A stretch of 64,000 nt of DNA from Variovorax saccharolyticus (lineage in GTDB: Bacteria; Pseudomonadota; Gammaproteobacteria; Burkholderiales; Burkholderiaceae_C), in assembly GCF_030316765.1 (NCBI RefSeq), contig NZ_JASZYT010000010.1, positions 62,001-126,000 on the forward strand, written 5' to 3'. Both the position numbers and the translations under genes were made by a program. The number at the start of each line of letters is the position of its first letter. Position 1 is the stretch's first letter. This document shows positions 1 through 8,267 of the stretch, piece by piece. The notes beneath the pieces are model-generated. The model was given only the letters and a program-made list of their open reading frames with translations. It was not told the DNA's origin and did no database searches.

Positions 1-462
1 GCGCTGGGCATCCGGGAAGGGATGTCGATGCTCTATGTGGAAACCTGCCGCAGCGACTCTGTCGTCACCCTTCGCTTGAATCTGGGTTCCCGGATGCCGC
101 TCGCGACGTCGTCGATGGGGCGAGCCTACCTGGCCGCAGTCAAGCCTGGAGCCCGAAAAAGCCTTGAGGACAGGATGCGTGCGCTGGACCCCGCAAGCTG
201 GCCAAGCATCGAGGACGGGATTCACAAAGCCATGGAGGAACTTGCGGAATTCGGATGCTGCAGTTCCTTCGGTGATTGGCGCCCCGAGGTTCACGGCATC
301 GCCACGCCCCTGCGAGTCGGCAAGGGCATGCCACTCATGATCCTGAGCGCGGCCGGACCCGCTCAGTCAATGCCGGCAGAGTTGTTCATGCACGCCATCA
401 GGCCGGCGTTGTTGGCGGCCGCCCAAGAAATCGAAGCGCACTTTCGTCCTCGAAGCAGTTGA
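1..462 (+). CDS. IclR-family transcriptional regulator, C-terminal part (cut by window start)
   Basis: The reading frame is open from base 1 and ends with TGA at 462, so about 153 residues of a longer gene are visible. They match the effector-binding half of IclR regulators: a strand-rich start, then LGSRMPLATSSMGRAYLAA, which is the typical 'P...ts.GrA.LA' segment after the small-molecule pocket, and later GDWRPEVHGIATPLR, corresponding to the conserved 'G.....I.aPv' segment. The winged-helix DNA-binding half must lie upstream of the window. IclR proteins usually control a neighbouring catabolic operon. The minus-strand block ending at 673 converges on this gene and is the nearest candidate target. 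The family is clear; the ligand is unknown. Confidence 0.85.
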   Translation, partial: ALGIREGMSMLYVETCRSDSVVTLRLNLGSRMPLATSSMGRAYLAAVKPGARKSLEDRMRALDPASWPSIEDGIHKAMEELAEFGCCSSFGDWRPEVHGIATPLRVGKGMPLMILSAAGPAQSMPAELFMHAIRPALLAAAQEIEAHFRPRSS

Positions 463-672
463 GCGACGCGAGACGGGGTCGAGGGCAGCGGGCGCGTTCT
501 CCGGCCTTCCGGGTGGGCAGCCGGTGGGCATCCGCTTTGGAGCACGACGAACTTCGGCCGCGGGCCCGGTCCCGTCATTTCCGGTGTGACAGGATGCAGC
601 CCATCTGCGACATCCACGGTTCGCAAGCGACCGGCCGCAACCAGTCTGAAGCTCGCTTTCCGCGCAGCATTC

Positions 673-1254
673 CTAGCTTCGTCCGCGAAGCCTGGTTGCA
701 ATGCCTTCTTCGTACTCCCCATCCACCAAGACGAAGAGCATCCGGCATGGCTTGTCAGAGCGATTGGCCCAGGCGTGGTTCGTTCCGCGCTGCACGACGA
801 CGCTGCCGGCCTTCAGAGCCACCTCGCCCTTGTCGAGCACCAGCGTGAGTTCGCCTTCGATCACGATGCCGTAGTCCACGGTTTCGGTGCGGTGCATCAG
901 CGGGTGCGGAGCTGCGTCGCCCGCGGTCGAAGCGGCGGCATCGCCGATCTCCTTGAAACCGGCCTGCATGTCCGCCGCGCTGCGCGCGAGCAGTTCGGGC
1001 GTGTCCGGCGGAATGTCCACGAAGCGGATGCGTGTGCCATTGCGCGGCGGGGGCAGCATCAGCGCTCCGGGCGTTGGGTCCGGGCCGTTGTCGATGACGG
1101 CGGGCGTGCCCGCGGTAGACCACACTTCGTGGAACACCACCCCCGCGATGCCCTGGAGCTCGACCACCGTGGCAAGAGGTCCATCGCTCGCCACGACGGC
1201 ACGGCCCTCATGGTCGTGCCCTGTCACCACGCGGTGGATGGGAGGAAAGCTCAT
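673..1254 (-). CDS. Cupin-domain protein
   Basis: A 193-residue soluble protein and the last gene of the minus-strand catabolic block. The cupin fold lies in the C-terminal half (about residues 115-185): HPLMHRTETVDYGIVIEGEL is the first metal-binding cupin motif in degenerate form, and GSVVVQRGTNHAWANRSDKP is the second motif with the conserved G and H. The N-terminal half (VFHEVWSTAG...) has the look of a second, degenerate half. Single-domain cupins of this size are often annotated only as cupin proteins. Roles among relatives include isomerase, dioxygenase and sensor, so no reaction is assigned. The ATG at 1254 follows a GA-rich leader. It lies 38 bp downstream of a Bug receptor gene, consistent with one transcript. 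Confidence 0.8.
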   Translation of the reverse strand: MSFPPIHRVVTGHDHEGRAVVASDGPLATVVELQGIAGVVFHEVWSTAGTPAVIDNGPDPTPGALMLPPPRNGTRIRFVDIPPDTPELLARSAADMQAGFKEIGDAAASTAGDAAPHPLMHRTETVDYGIVIEGELTLVLDKGEVALKAGSVVVQRGTNHAWANRSDKPCRMLFVLVDGEYEEGIATRLRGRS

Positions 1255-1292
1255 TCGCGGTCTCCTTTCGAATAAAAGACGTCAGTGCCGAA

Positions 1293-2270
1293 TCACTCGG
1301 CGGTGATCTTGTTGTCCTTCACCACCTTGGCCCAGGCGCGCGCATCTTCGCCCAGAAAATGCCGGAAGGCTTCCGGTGATTCGCCGACCGGCGTCAGGCC
1401 ATAGCCTTCGAGCTTGGCCCGGAAGGCCGGCATGGCAACGACCTTCTGCGACTGCGCAAGGAGGCTCGCCAGCACCGGCTCGGGCGTCCCCTTGGGAGCG
1501 AAGATGCCATGCCAGGAATCGCCGACGAAACCAGGCAGCACCTCGGCGATCGCCGGCACATCCGGCAGCCCATCGATGCGCTTCGCGCTCGACACGCCCA
1601 ATGCCCGCACCTTTCCAGCCTTCACCTGCGGAATCGCACCCGTGCTGGCGTCGAAGGCAACGTCGACACGCTGCGCGATCACGTCCGGCAGAAAATAGTC
1701 CTTGTAGGGCACATGCGTCATCGAGACGCCGGCCTGGCCGAGCAGCCTGGCCATGGCCACATGCGTGCCCTGGCCAATGCCCGCGCTCGCATAGGTCATC
1801 GTGTCGGGCTTGGCCTTGGCATCACGGATCAGGTCCTGCAAGGTACGGATCTTCGAGTCGTTCGACGTGACCAACACATAAGGCACCGAGAGGATGCGAG
1901 TCACCGGAACGAAGTCCTCCGCCTTGTACGGGAGCTTCTTGTAGACATAGGGGTTGATCGAGAAGGTGTTGTTCACCGTCCAGAGCAGGGTGTAGCCGTC
2001 CGGTGCGGCATTCGCCGCGGCCTGCGCTGCGATGATGGTGCTGGCGCCGGGCCGGTTCTCCACCACGACCGCCTGGCCGGTTGCCTTGGAGAACTCGTCG
2101 CCCCAAAGTCGCGCGATCACGTCCGGCGAGGTGCCCGCCGGGAACGGGACGATCAGCTTGACCGGCCGGGATGGGTACGCAGACTGCGCGCTCGCGGGAA
2201 GAGTTGCCGCCGCCAGCAGCGCGCCGGCCATACCCAGCAGTAGCCGCCGTGAAAAGTGATTCGATGTCAT
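1293..2270 (-). CDS. Bug-family (TctC-type) periplasmic solute receptor, copy 1
   Basis: A 325-residue exported receptor. The start was placed at ATG 2270 because it opens directly into a signal peptide (SRRLLLGMAGALLAAATLPASAQS) with two arginines ahead of the hydrophobic stretch, compatible with Tat or Sec export; the frame upstream is poor. The mature protein begins YPSRPVKLIVPFPAG, the hallmark Bug N-terminus, followed by FSKATGQAVVVENRPGAS and later the MTHVPYKD segment of the ligand cleft. Members bind carboxylated or aromatic small molecules in the periplasm and feed TctAB or TRAP-like permeases. No tctA or tctB gene lies nearby. Ligand unknown. Confidence 0.93.
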   Translation of the reverse strand: MTSNHFSRRLLLGMAGALLAAATLPASAQSAYPSRPVKLIVPFPAGTSPDVIARLWGDEFSKATGQAVVVENRPGASTIIAAQAAANAAPDGYTLLWTVNNTFSINPYVYKKLPYKAEDFVPVTRILSVPYVLVTSNDSKIRTLQDLIRDAKAKPDTMTYASAGIGQGTHVAMARLLGQAGVSMTHVPYKDYFLPDVIAQRVDVAFDASTGAIPQVKAGKVRALGVSSAKRIDGLPDVPAIAEVLPGFVGDSWHGIFAPKGTPEPVLASLLAQSQKVVAMPAFRAKLEGYGLTPVGESPEAFRHFLGEDARAWAKVVKDNKITAE

Positions 2271-2320
2271 TGATCCGTCTCCATAGTTGATTGGTCCGTC
2301 GCCGGTTGTGCAGGCGAGCG

Positions 2321-3301
2321 TCAGGCCTTCAGATCCAGGCGCCGCACGAGCGCCGGGAAGTCCGCCATGTCCTGTCGAATGGTCGCTTCGAGCACCTGCG
2401 GCGCACCGCCCACCAGTTCCCACCCGTTGACCTGGGCACGAGCCTTCATCTGCGTGTCGGCCAAGGCGCTGTCGAGCGCCCTGTTCAGCCGCGCGATCAC
2501 GTCCGGCGACGTGCCACGCGGCACCGCGAGGCCGATCCAGAACGAGGGGTCGTACCGGGGAAAGCCTGATTCGGCCAGCGTCGGCACGTCGCTCATCGAA
2601 GCCAGCCGCCGCGCGGCCGTCTGTGCCAGCGGCACGATGGTTCCGCCCTTGAGTCCGGGCTGTGCCGAAGAGAAGTCCAGCAGCGCCAGCTGCACCTCAC
2701 CCGCCATCAGGCCGGTGGTGAGCGGTCCGGAGCCCTTGTAGGGCACATGGACCAGTTCGATGCCGGCCAGCGCCTTGAATTGCTCGATGGCGATATGGTT
2801 GGTGGCCCCGATGCCGGCACTGCCATAGAACAACTTGCCGGGCTGTGCCTTGGCCTGCCCGATGAAATCGCGCAGGCTGCGCCAGGGCGATTTGCCCGGC
2901 GTCGCGAGGATGCCGACTGCCCGCAGCGCCAGTCCGACGGGCGCAAGGTCTCGTGGCGGATCGACTTGCGCGCCCTGCTGCACCAAGGGCGCGACGATGT
3001 GGTTGGAACGCGAGGTCACCAGAACGGTATAGCCATCCGCTGGCGCGTTGGCCACCGCCGCGCTTCCGATCAATCCGGCGGCGCCCGGCCGGTTGTCGAT
3101 CACCAGGGGCTGCCCCAGTTCCGCGCGCATCGACTCGGCCAGGAAGCGCGCAACGATGTCGGACGGGCCGCCCGGGGGGTTGGGCACGACCAGCTTGACG
3201 GGACGTTGGGGAAAGAGGCCATCGGCCCACGCGCGGCCCACGGAAAGAGGCGCGACGCCCGCCAGCAGGGCAGTGGCGAGGAAGGATCTGCGGTGGCTCA
3301 T
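2321..3301 (-). CDS. Bug-family periplasmic solute receptor, copy 2
   Basis: A 326-residue protein starting at ATG 3301, which overlaps the TGA of the upstream hydrolase gene by 4 bp (ATGA) and so looks translationally coupled. The N-terminus MSHRRSFLATALLAGVAPLS is a twin-arginine-like signal peptide ending near GRAWA-DG. The mature part has FPQRPVKLVVPNPPGGPSDI and LVIDNRPGAAGLIGS, then HVPYKGSGPLTTGLMAG, all standard Bug signatures. It is only moderately similar to the neighbouring receptors at 1293 and 5390, so a recent tandem copy is unlikely. The position next to a hydrolase suggests it captures the substrate or product of this cluster. Confidence 0.93.
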   Translation of the reverse strand: MSHRRSFLATALLAGVAPLSVGRAWADGLFPQRPVKLVVPNPPGGPSDIVARFLAESMRAELGQPLVIDNRPGAAGLIGSAAVANAPADGYTVLVTSRSNHIVAPLVQQGAQVDPPRDLAPVGLALRAVGILATPGKSPWRSLRDFIGQAKAQPGKLFYGSAGIGATNHIAIEQFKALAGIELVHVPYKGSGPLTTGLMAGEVQLALLDFSSAQPGLKGGTIVPLAQTAARRLASMSDVPTLAESGFPRYDPSFWIGLAVPRGTSPDVIARLNRALDSALADTQMKARAQVNGWELVGGAPQVLEATIRQDMADFPALVRRLDLKA

Positions 3302-4497
3302 GCGCGTGTCTCCGGAGTGGGCTGCGAATCGGGCAGCGCTGTGCGCCCACCCAGGGTTTCGGCCACCCAATCGGCGATGTAGGCGCCGGCGTTGGCCGAA
3401 TTGTCGAAACTGGAATGCTGGGAACCGCCCTCGCGGTCAGTGAAGACCTTCAGTTCCCGCTTCGGGCTGTTCACCAGTTGGTCGAAGGTGCGCTGGGCCC
3501 ACTTCAGCGGAATCTGCGAGTCCTTCTCGCCGTGCGTCACGAGGAAGGGCACGCGGATCCGGTCGACGACGCCATCCAGATGCACGTCCTCTGCGATGCG
3601 CATGAAGTCGTCGACGTCCCTGGCGCCCCACACCCAGCACACATGCGACCAGTAGTGCGGCACGGGGAAGCTGCCTTCTTTCTCGAGCCTGCGCTTCTGG
3701 ACGTCGCGCCAATCGTGGTTTGCACCCCAGACCACACCGCAGGCAAAGCGCGGCTCCATGGCCACGGCCCGCGGGCAGTAATAGCCGCCCAGCGAGACGC
3801 CCTCACATCCGATGCGCGCGGGATCGATGTCCGCGCGCGTTTCCAGCCAGTCGACCACGCGGCTTGCCCAATGCTCGCTGTCGTATCGCGCCGTGAGCCC
3901 GTGCAGCCGAAGCGCCTCGCCGGTGCCGGGCTGGTCGAGCACCAGCGACGCCACGCCGCGCTGGGCGAGCCACCGCGGCAAGCCGACCCGGTACTTCATT
4001 TCCTTGGTCGAATCCAGGCCGTTCAGTTGCACGAGGATCGGTGCGCGAGCGCCGTGCGCGAGGCCTTCGGCGCGAACGTACAGGCCTGCCAGATGCGTGC
4101 CACCATAGGGAATCTCGACGCGCTCACAGTTCTCGCCTGCCAGCCGCACGCCGCGCTCGAAGGTGTCGAGGAAACGCTGGTAAAGCGCCTGGCGGCCGGG
4201 AGCGCCGTGGGCCTGCAGGCGTTCGGCAGTGATCAGGTAGGTCGCGGCGCGCCCGAGCTTGTCGCCCGCTGAATTCAGCCGGCCGCGTGCCTCGTCCTCG
4301 GCCGCGAGTTCGCCGAGCTGGTCGGCCATGCGCTCCCAGCTCGCGCGGAAGGCGGCCGAGGCGGCTGCATCGGGCTGGCGCGCAGCCTCTTGCAACGGGT
4401 TGCACATGGTCTCGATCTCGCCGATCCGTGCGCCCATCTCGATGGCGAGGTCGACCGAAAGATTCCAGACGTAGTTGGTGGGAAAGTACTTGAACAT
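3298..4497 (-). CDS. Alpha/beta hydrolase (FrsA / dihydroxypseudooxynicotine-hydrolase-like)
   Basis: A 399-residue cytoplasmic hydrolase. An alpha-helical N-terminal region of about 140 residues precedes the alpha/beta core. The core shows APILVQLNGLDSTKEM (oxyanion-hole strand), LDQPGTGEA, the nucleophile elbow GCEGVSLGGYYCPRAVA (serine in G-V-S-L-G-G), VPFLVTHGEKDSQIPL with the acid, and a C-terminal histidine near GGSQHSSFDNSA. This layout, a helical cap in front of an FrsA-type core, is that of C-C or ester-bond hydrolases such as 2,6-dihydroxypseudooxynicotine hydrolase. The substrate here is not determinable. It overlaps the next gene, the receptor at 2321, by 4 bp. About 110 bp separate it from the SDR gene upstream. 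Confidence 0.85.
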   Translation of the reverse strand: MFKYFPTNYVWNLSVDLAIEMGARIGEIETMCNPLQEAARQPDAAASAAFRASWERMADQLGELAAEDEARGRLNSAGDKLGRAATYLITAERLQAHGAPGRQALYQRFLDTFERGVRLAGENCERVEIPYGGTHLAGLYVRAEGLAHGARAPILVQLNGLDSTKEMKYRVGLPRWLAQRGVASLVLDQPGTGEALRLHGLTARYDSEHWASRVVDWLETRADIDPARIGCEGVSLGGYYCPRAVAMEPRFACGVVWGANHDWRDVQKRRLEKEGSFPVPHYWSHVCWVWGARDVDDFMRIAEDVHLDGVVDRIRVPFLVTHGEKDSQIPLKWAQRTFDQLVNSPKRELKVFTDREGGSQHSSFDNSANAGAYIADWVAETLGGRTALPDSQPTPETRA

Positions 4498-4608
4498 GTG
4501 TCTCCTGTCTCGACGGGCCGCGCCGCCGATGCTAGTCAGACGGGCGACGCGTGACGAATGGTTCTTCCCGATGCGAGGTATGGGCTGGCGCCATACCTGG
4601 TGCCTGCT

Positions 4609-5397
4609 TCAGCCTCCGTCCGACACCAGCGTGCCGCCGTCGACCACGAGGGTCTGACCGTTGATGAAGCCGCCGGCCGGCGATGCCAGCATCGCGGCCA
4701 TACCGGCCACCTCGTGCGGCTCGCCCACCCGGCGCAAAGGCGTCATCGCCAGGCGCCGCGACATGAAGTCTTCGTCGTCCAGCAGCGCCTGCGCCAGCGG
4801 CGTGCGGATCAGCCCGGGCGCGATGGCATTGGTCCGCACGCCGCGCGGTCCCCATTCGACGGCGAGGTTGCGCGCCATCTGCGACAGCGCGGCCTTGGTG
4901 AGGCCGTACAGGCCGATCGCGCGGTTGCCGCGCACCGCGGCGATGCTGCTCATCAGGATGACGCAGGCAGACCGGCGTGAAGCCATGCCCGGTACCAGGG
5001 AGGCGCACAACGCATTCACACTGGCCAGGTTCACCTGGAAGACGCGGTCCCAATCGACTCGACCCACGTCGAGCAGCGGCCCTGCGGGACCCTGGATGCC
5101 GGCATTGCAGACCAAGGTGTCGATGCGGCCAAAGGCTTCGAGGGCGCGCAAGCCGAGGCTCGCGGCGTCGCGCGCGTCGGAAAGGTCGGCGAACACCGTG
5201 CGTGCCCGCACGCCCCACTCACGGCATTGCGCAGCCAAGGCCTCCAACTCGCTGCCGGCCCGGTCGGACAGCACGAGGTCGGCGCCCTGCCCTGCGAAGA
5301 CCCGGGCGATCGCCTGACCGAGCCCGCCGCCCGCGCCGGTGACCAAGGCGACCTGGCCGTGCAAGCCAAACAGCGCCGGGCCCGTCGGCTCAATCAA
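4609..5397 (-). CDS. Short-chain dehydrogenase/reductase (classical SDR)
   Basis: A 262-residue NAD(P)-dependent oxidoreductase. It has the Rossmann motif VALVTGAGGGLGQAIARVF (TGxxxGxG), the strand motif LVCNAGIQGPAG (NAG), the catalytic YGLTKAAL (YxxxK), and after it TNAIAPGLIRTPL and the C-terminal INGQTLVVDGGT. No ATG fits the N-terminus; TTG 5397 is chosen because a GGAG ribosome site lies 6 nt upstream, and TTG 5409 is the alternative. Either start lies inside the end of the upstream receptor gene (stop at 5390), so the two are coupled. An aspartate ends the second strand (LVLSDRAGS), which favours NAD over NADP. Probable role: oxidation of a hydroxyl intermediate of this catabolic block. 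Confidence 0.9.
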   Translation of the reverse strand: MIEPTGPALFGLHGQVALVTGAGGGLGQAIARVFAGQGADLVLSDRAGSELEALAAQCREWGVRARTVFADLSDARDAASLGLRALEAFGRIDTLVCNAGIQGPAGPLLDVGRVDWDRVFQVNLASVNALCASLVPGMASRRSACVILMSSIAAVRGNRAIGLYGLTKAALSQMARNLAVEWGPRGVRTNAIAPGLIRTPLAQALLDDEDFMSRRLAMTPLRRVGEPHEVAGMAAMLASPAGGFINGQTLVVDGGTLVSDGG

Positions 5398-6385
5398 GCT
5401 GGACTCCAACCTCGCGGATCACCTTGCCCCAGCGGGCGGTCTCGGCGCGGATCAGCTCGGCGAACTCGGCCCTCGAACTGGGCGCCACCACCAGGCCCAG
5501 CTCGCCATAGCGCTGCACCACGTCGGACGACTGCACGGCCTTGACCAGCTCGTCGTGCAGCAGATTGGCGATGGGCTCGGGCGTGCCGGCCTTCACCACG
5601 ATGCCGGTCCAGCCCGGGACGTCGAGCGACGGCAGGCCCAGTTCGCCGATGGTCGGGACCTGCGGCAATTGCGGCAGCCGGCGCTCGCTGCCCACCACCG
5701 CGAGCGCCTTCGCCTTGTTCTCCCGCACCAGCGGGATGCTGCTGGGCGTCACGTCCAGCAGCAGGTCGATGTGGCCGGCCATCAGGTCCTGCACCGCCGG
5801 GGCACCGCCCTTGTAGGCCACGTGGGTCATGTTGCCCTTGATCTCGCGCTTGAGCATCTCCATCCAGATGTGCGGCTGGCTGCCCATGCCGTAGGAGCCG
5901 TAGTTGAGGCCCTGCGCGGAACGTGCCGCCTCGAGCACGTCCTGCCAGGTCTTGAGCCGGCCGTTGGCCGGCACGATCACCAGCGTGGGTGAGACCAGCA
6001 AGCGGGTCAGCGGCATGAAGTCCTTGAGCGTGTCGTAGCTCAGCTTGGGATAGAGACCGGCGTTCATCGAGAACGGCCCGAGGTCGCCGTAGAACAGCGT
6101 GTAGCCATCCGCGGGCTGCTGCTTCACGTGATTCGCGCCGATCTGGCCGCCGGCGCCTGGCCGGTTGTCGACCACCACGGGTTGCCTGAGGCTGGCCGAG
6201 ATCTTCTGCGCGAGCATGCGCGACAGCGCATCGCCGAAGCCGCCCGCCGGATAGGGTACGACCCAGGTGATGGGTCGTGTCGGAAAGGCGGCGGCTTGCG
6301 CGCCGGCGCGGGCGGCGAGCGATGCCAGCGGCAGTGCAGCGGCCGTGCACAGCAGGGAACGTCGGGTGGGGTGTTGCAGTGTCAT
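5390..6385 (-). CDS. Bug-family periplasmic solute receptor, copy 3
   Basis: A 331-residue exported receptor. The N-terminus MTLQHPTRRSLLCTAAALPL is Tat-like (RRSLL) and the signal ends around RAGAQA-A. The mature protein begins FPTRPITWVVPYPAGGFGD, then LRQPVVVDNRPGAGGQIGAN and MTHVAYKGGAPAVQDLMAGH, the standard Bug cleft elements. It is the third receptor within 5 kb on the same strand, which is unusual for one pathway and suggests several related ligands or duplicated function. Its stop codon overlaps the start region of the SDR gene at 4609. A 71-bp gap separates it from the epimerase-type gene upstream. Confidence 0.93.
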   Translation of the reverse strand: MTLQHPTRRSLLCTAAALPLASLAARAGAQAAAFPTRPITWVVPYPAGGFGDALSRMLAQKISASLRQPVVVDNRPGAGGQIGANHVKQQPADGYTLFYGDLGPFSMNAGLYPKLSYDTLKDFMPLTRLLVSPTLVIVPANGRLKTWQDVLEAARSAQGLNYGSYGMGSQPHIWMEMLKREIKGNMTHVAYKGGAPAVQDLMAGHIDLLLDVTPSSIPLVRENKAKALAVVGSERRLPQLPQVPTIGELGLPSLDVPGWTGIVVKAGTPEPIANLLHDELVKAVQSSDVVQRYGELGLVVAPSSRAEFAELIRAETARWGKVIREVGVQLD

Positions 6386-6456
6386 ATCGATGGGACGGCG
6401 GGGCCGTGCTGGGAGAAAAGTTCAGACTCGGAGGGGACGGATGCGGAAGGGACGCA

Positions 6457-7461
6457 TCAGCGCCATGCTTCGCCTTCTTCGGCGAGCTGGAAGCCAGGCT
6501 CCAGCGCACGCTGCACCAATGCGGCAGGCGTGCCGTCGTCGCGCAAGCCGAGAGCGCGCGCCGCACGATCGTCCAGCAGCGGGTAACGGCCGAAAACCGC
6601 CTCTACCGCGGCTTGCGGCTCGTAACGCACCAGCTGATCGCCGTCCACGCCGTAGACCGTCGACAGCGTATGCACGACCTCGGCCATCGACAGGCGCAGT
6701 ACCGGCAGCACCCAGGCGCGCGACCCGTCGTCGACACCGCCGGCTCCGGGGTCCATCACCGCGGCATGCAGGAGGTTCTGTGCACAGCGGCGCGCGGACA
6801 TCCACCAGGCTGTCGCGGCGGGCTCGACCGGACTGATGAAGCCTTCTCCCGCGCGGAGCGAATGCATCACCTCGCTCATGAAGGCCGAGACCAGGCCCGA
6901 GGGTGTGCGCGGACGCGCCACGATGCCGGGCAAGCGCAGCGAGCGACCGTCCAGCAGGCCACGACGTGTGTAGTCGGCCAGCACGATTTCGCACGCGAGC
7001 TTGTGGGCGCCGTAGGTCATCGGCGGGCGCGTCGGCGTGGTGGGGCCGACCAGGTCCGGAAGCGGATGCCCGTAGACGGCGATCGTGCTGGCGTAGACGA
7101 CGATGGGCGGGCCTTTGGCGGCGCTGCGCTTGGTGGCCGCTGCGGCGAGCGCTTCGAAGAGATCCAGGCTCGCATCGAGATTCACCCGCCGGCTCAATGC
7201 CCGATCGGCCTCGGCGGCGCCGCCCGGCACCGCCGCGAGATGGAAGCACACGTCCGGCGCGAAGGCGGCGATGCGCCCCAGCATCTGCGCGTGGGCCAGA
7301 TCGCCTGCGATTCCGACCACGCCCGCAGGTAGCGCAGCCAACTGCGTGTCGCATGCCGCCAGCTGTTCGAGGGGCCGGTCACCGACCCGTCGCCGGGCAT
7401 GCAGCAGTTGCAGGAGGGTCGCGCCGATGAAGCCACCGGCGCCGGTCACGAGCACGCGCAT
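6457..7461 (-). CDS. NAD-dependent epimerase/dehydratase-family protein (DenD-like, D-erythronate dehydrogenase type)
   Basis: A 334-residue extended SDR. It starts MRVLVTGAGGFIGATLLQLL (GxxGxxG), has VCFHLAAVPGGAAEADRA, the serine-like VVYASTIAVYG, the catalytic MTYGAHKLACE (YxxxK), and LRLPGIVARPRTPSG. The motif LAAVPGGAAEAD and the RLPGIVARP segment resemble the DenD family, whose characterised members oxidise D-erythronate at C2, although other substrates are possible. The gene sits 2 bp from the cyclase-type hydrolase upstream, so they form one transcript. Combined with the lactonase and FAH-type hydrolase of this block it points to a sugar acid or lactone-derived substrate, but this is inference from domains only. 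Confidence 0.8.
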   Translation of the reverse strand: MRVLVTGAGGFIGATLLQLLHARRRVGDRPLEQLAACDTQLAALPAGVVGIAGDLAHAQMLGRIAAFAPDVCFHLAAVPGGAAEADRALSRRVNLDASLDLFEALAAAATKRSAAKGPPIVVYASTIAVYGHPLPDLVGPTTPTRPPMTYGAHKLACEIVLADYTRRGLLDGRSLRLPGIVARPRTPSGLVSAFMSEVMHSLRAGEGFISPVEPAATAWWMSARRCAQNLLHAAVMDPGAGGVDDGSRAWVLPVLRLSMAEVVHTLSTVYGVDGDQLVRYEPQAAVEAVFGRYPLLDDRAARALGLRDDGTPAALVQRALEPGFQLAEEGEAWR

Positions 7462-7463
7462 CT

Positions 7464-8249
7464 TCAGTCCTCGAAGATGGCGACCGCGCGGGTCCAGCCG
7501 GCAGAGGCGCCGCGGATCTTGTGCGGAAAGCAGCAGATGGTGAAACCATCGCCTGGCAGCGACTCGAGGTTGTGCAGCTTCTCAAGATGGCAATAGCCGA
7601 TGTCGCGGCCGGCCTTGTGCCCTTCCCAGATGAGCGAGGTGTCGCCCGTCTCGGCGATCCGGCGCGCGGTGTGGGAAAACGGCGCGTCCCAGCTCCAGGC
7701 ATCGGTGCCGGTCAGGCGCACGCCGCGTTCCAGCAGGTACATGGTGGCCTCGTAGCCCATGCCGCAGCCGGCCGACACGTAGTCGTTGCAGCCGTATCGT
7801 TGGCCGGCACGGGTGTTCACCACCACGATCTCCATCGGCTTCAGCACATGGCCGATGCGCGCCAACTCCGCATCCACATCGGCGGCCGTGGCGACATGAC
7901 CGTCCGGCAAATGCCGGAAGTCCAGCTTCACACCGGGCCGGAAACACCAGTCGAGCGGCACCTGGTCGATGGTGATCGAAGGACGGCTCCCGCCCAGCTT
8001 CGCGTCCTGCGTGGAATGGAAGTGGTACGGAGCATCCAGATGGGTTCCGTTGTGCGTTGACAGGCTCACCCATTCGGCGGCCGCCGCCTCGCCATCCGGG
8101 TAGTCCTCCGGCCGGGTGCCGGGGATGAGTTGCATGAACTCGTGCACGGTGTCGCCGTGCTTCTGGTAGGTGATCCTGGGCGCGAGCGGCGGCGGGTCCG
8201 ACAGGACGTCGTTCTCGAGGAAGATGGACAGGTCGACGAAGCGAGGCAT
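7464..8249 (-). CDS. Cyclase-family hydrolase (kynurenine-formamidase-like fold)
   Basis: A 261-residue protein of the bacterial cyclase / kynurenine formamidase superfamily. The metal-binding signature is visible as WVSLSTHNGTHLDAPYHFH (HxGTHxDxPxHF), with a further conserved strand IVVVNTRAG and the late segment LTGTDAWSWDAPF. Members hydrolyse amide, ester or lactone bonds with a divalent metal (kynurenine formamidase, isatin hydrolase, some polyketide cyclases). It starts MPRFVDLSIFLENDVLSDPP, a typical family N-terminus. It stands between the epimerase gene (2 bp away) and the FAH-type gene (18 bp), so it is in the middle of the operon. The substrate is not assigned. Confidence 0.87.
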   Translation of the reverse strand: MPRFVDLSIFLENDVLSDPPPLAPRITYQKHGDTVHEFMQLIPGTRPEDYPDGEAAAAEWVSLSTHNGTHLDAPYHFHSTQDAKLGGSRPSITIDQVPLDWCFRPGVKLDFRHLPDGHVATAADVDAELARIGHVLKPMEIVVVNTRAGQRYGCNDYVSAGCGMGYEATMYLLERGVRLTGTDAWSWDAPFSHTARRIAETGDTSLIWEGHKAGRDIGYCHLEKLHNLESLPGDGFTICCFPHKIRGASAGWTRAVAIFED

Positions 8250-8267
8250 GGTGCGAGTGGCTCCTGC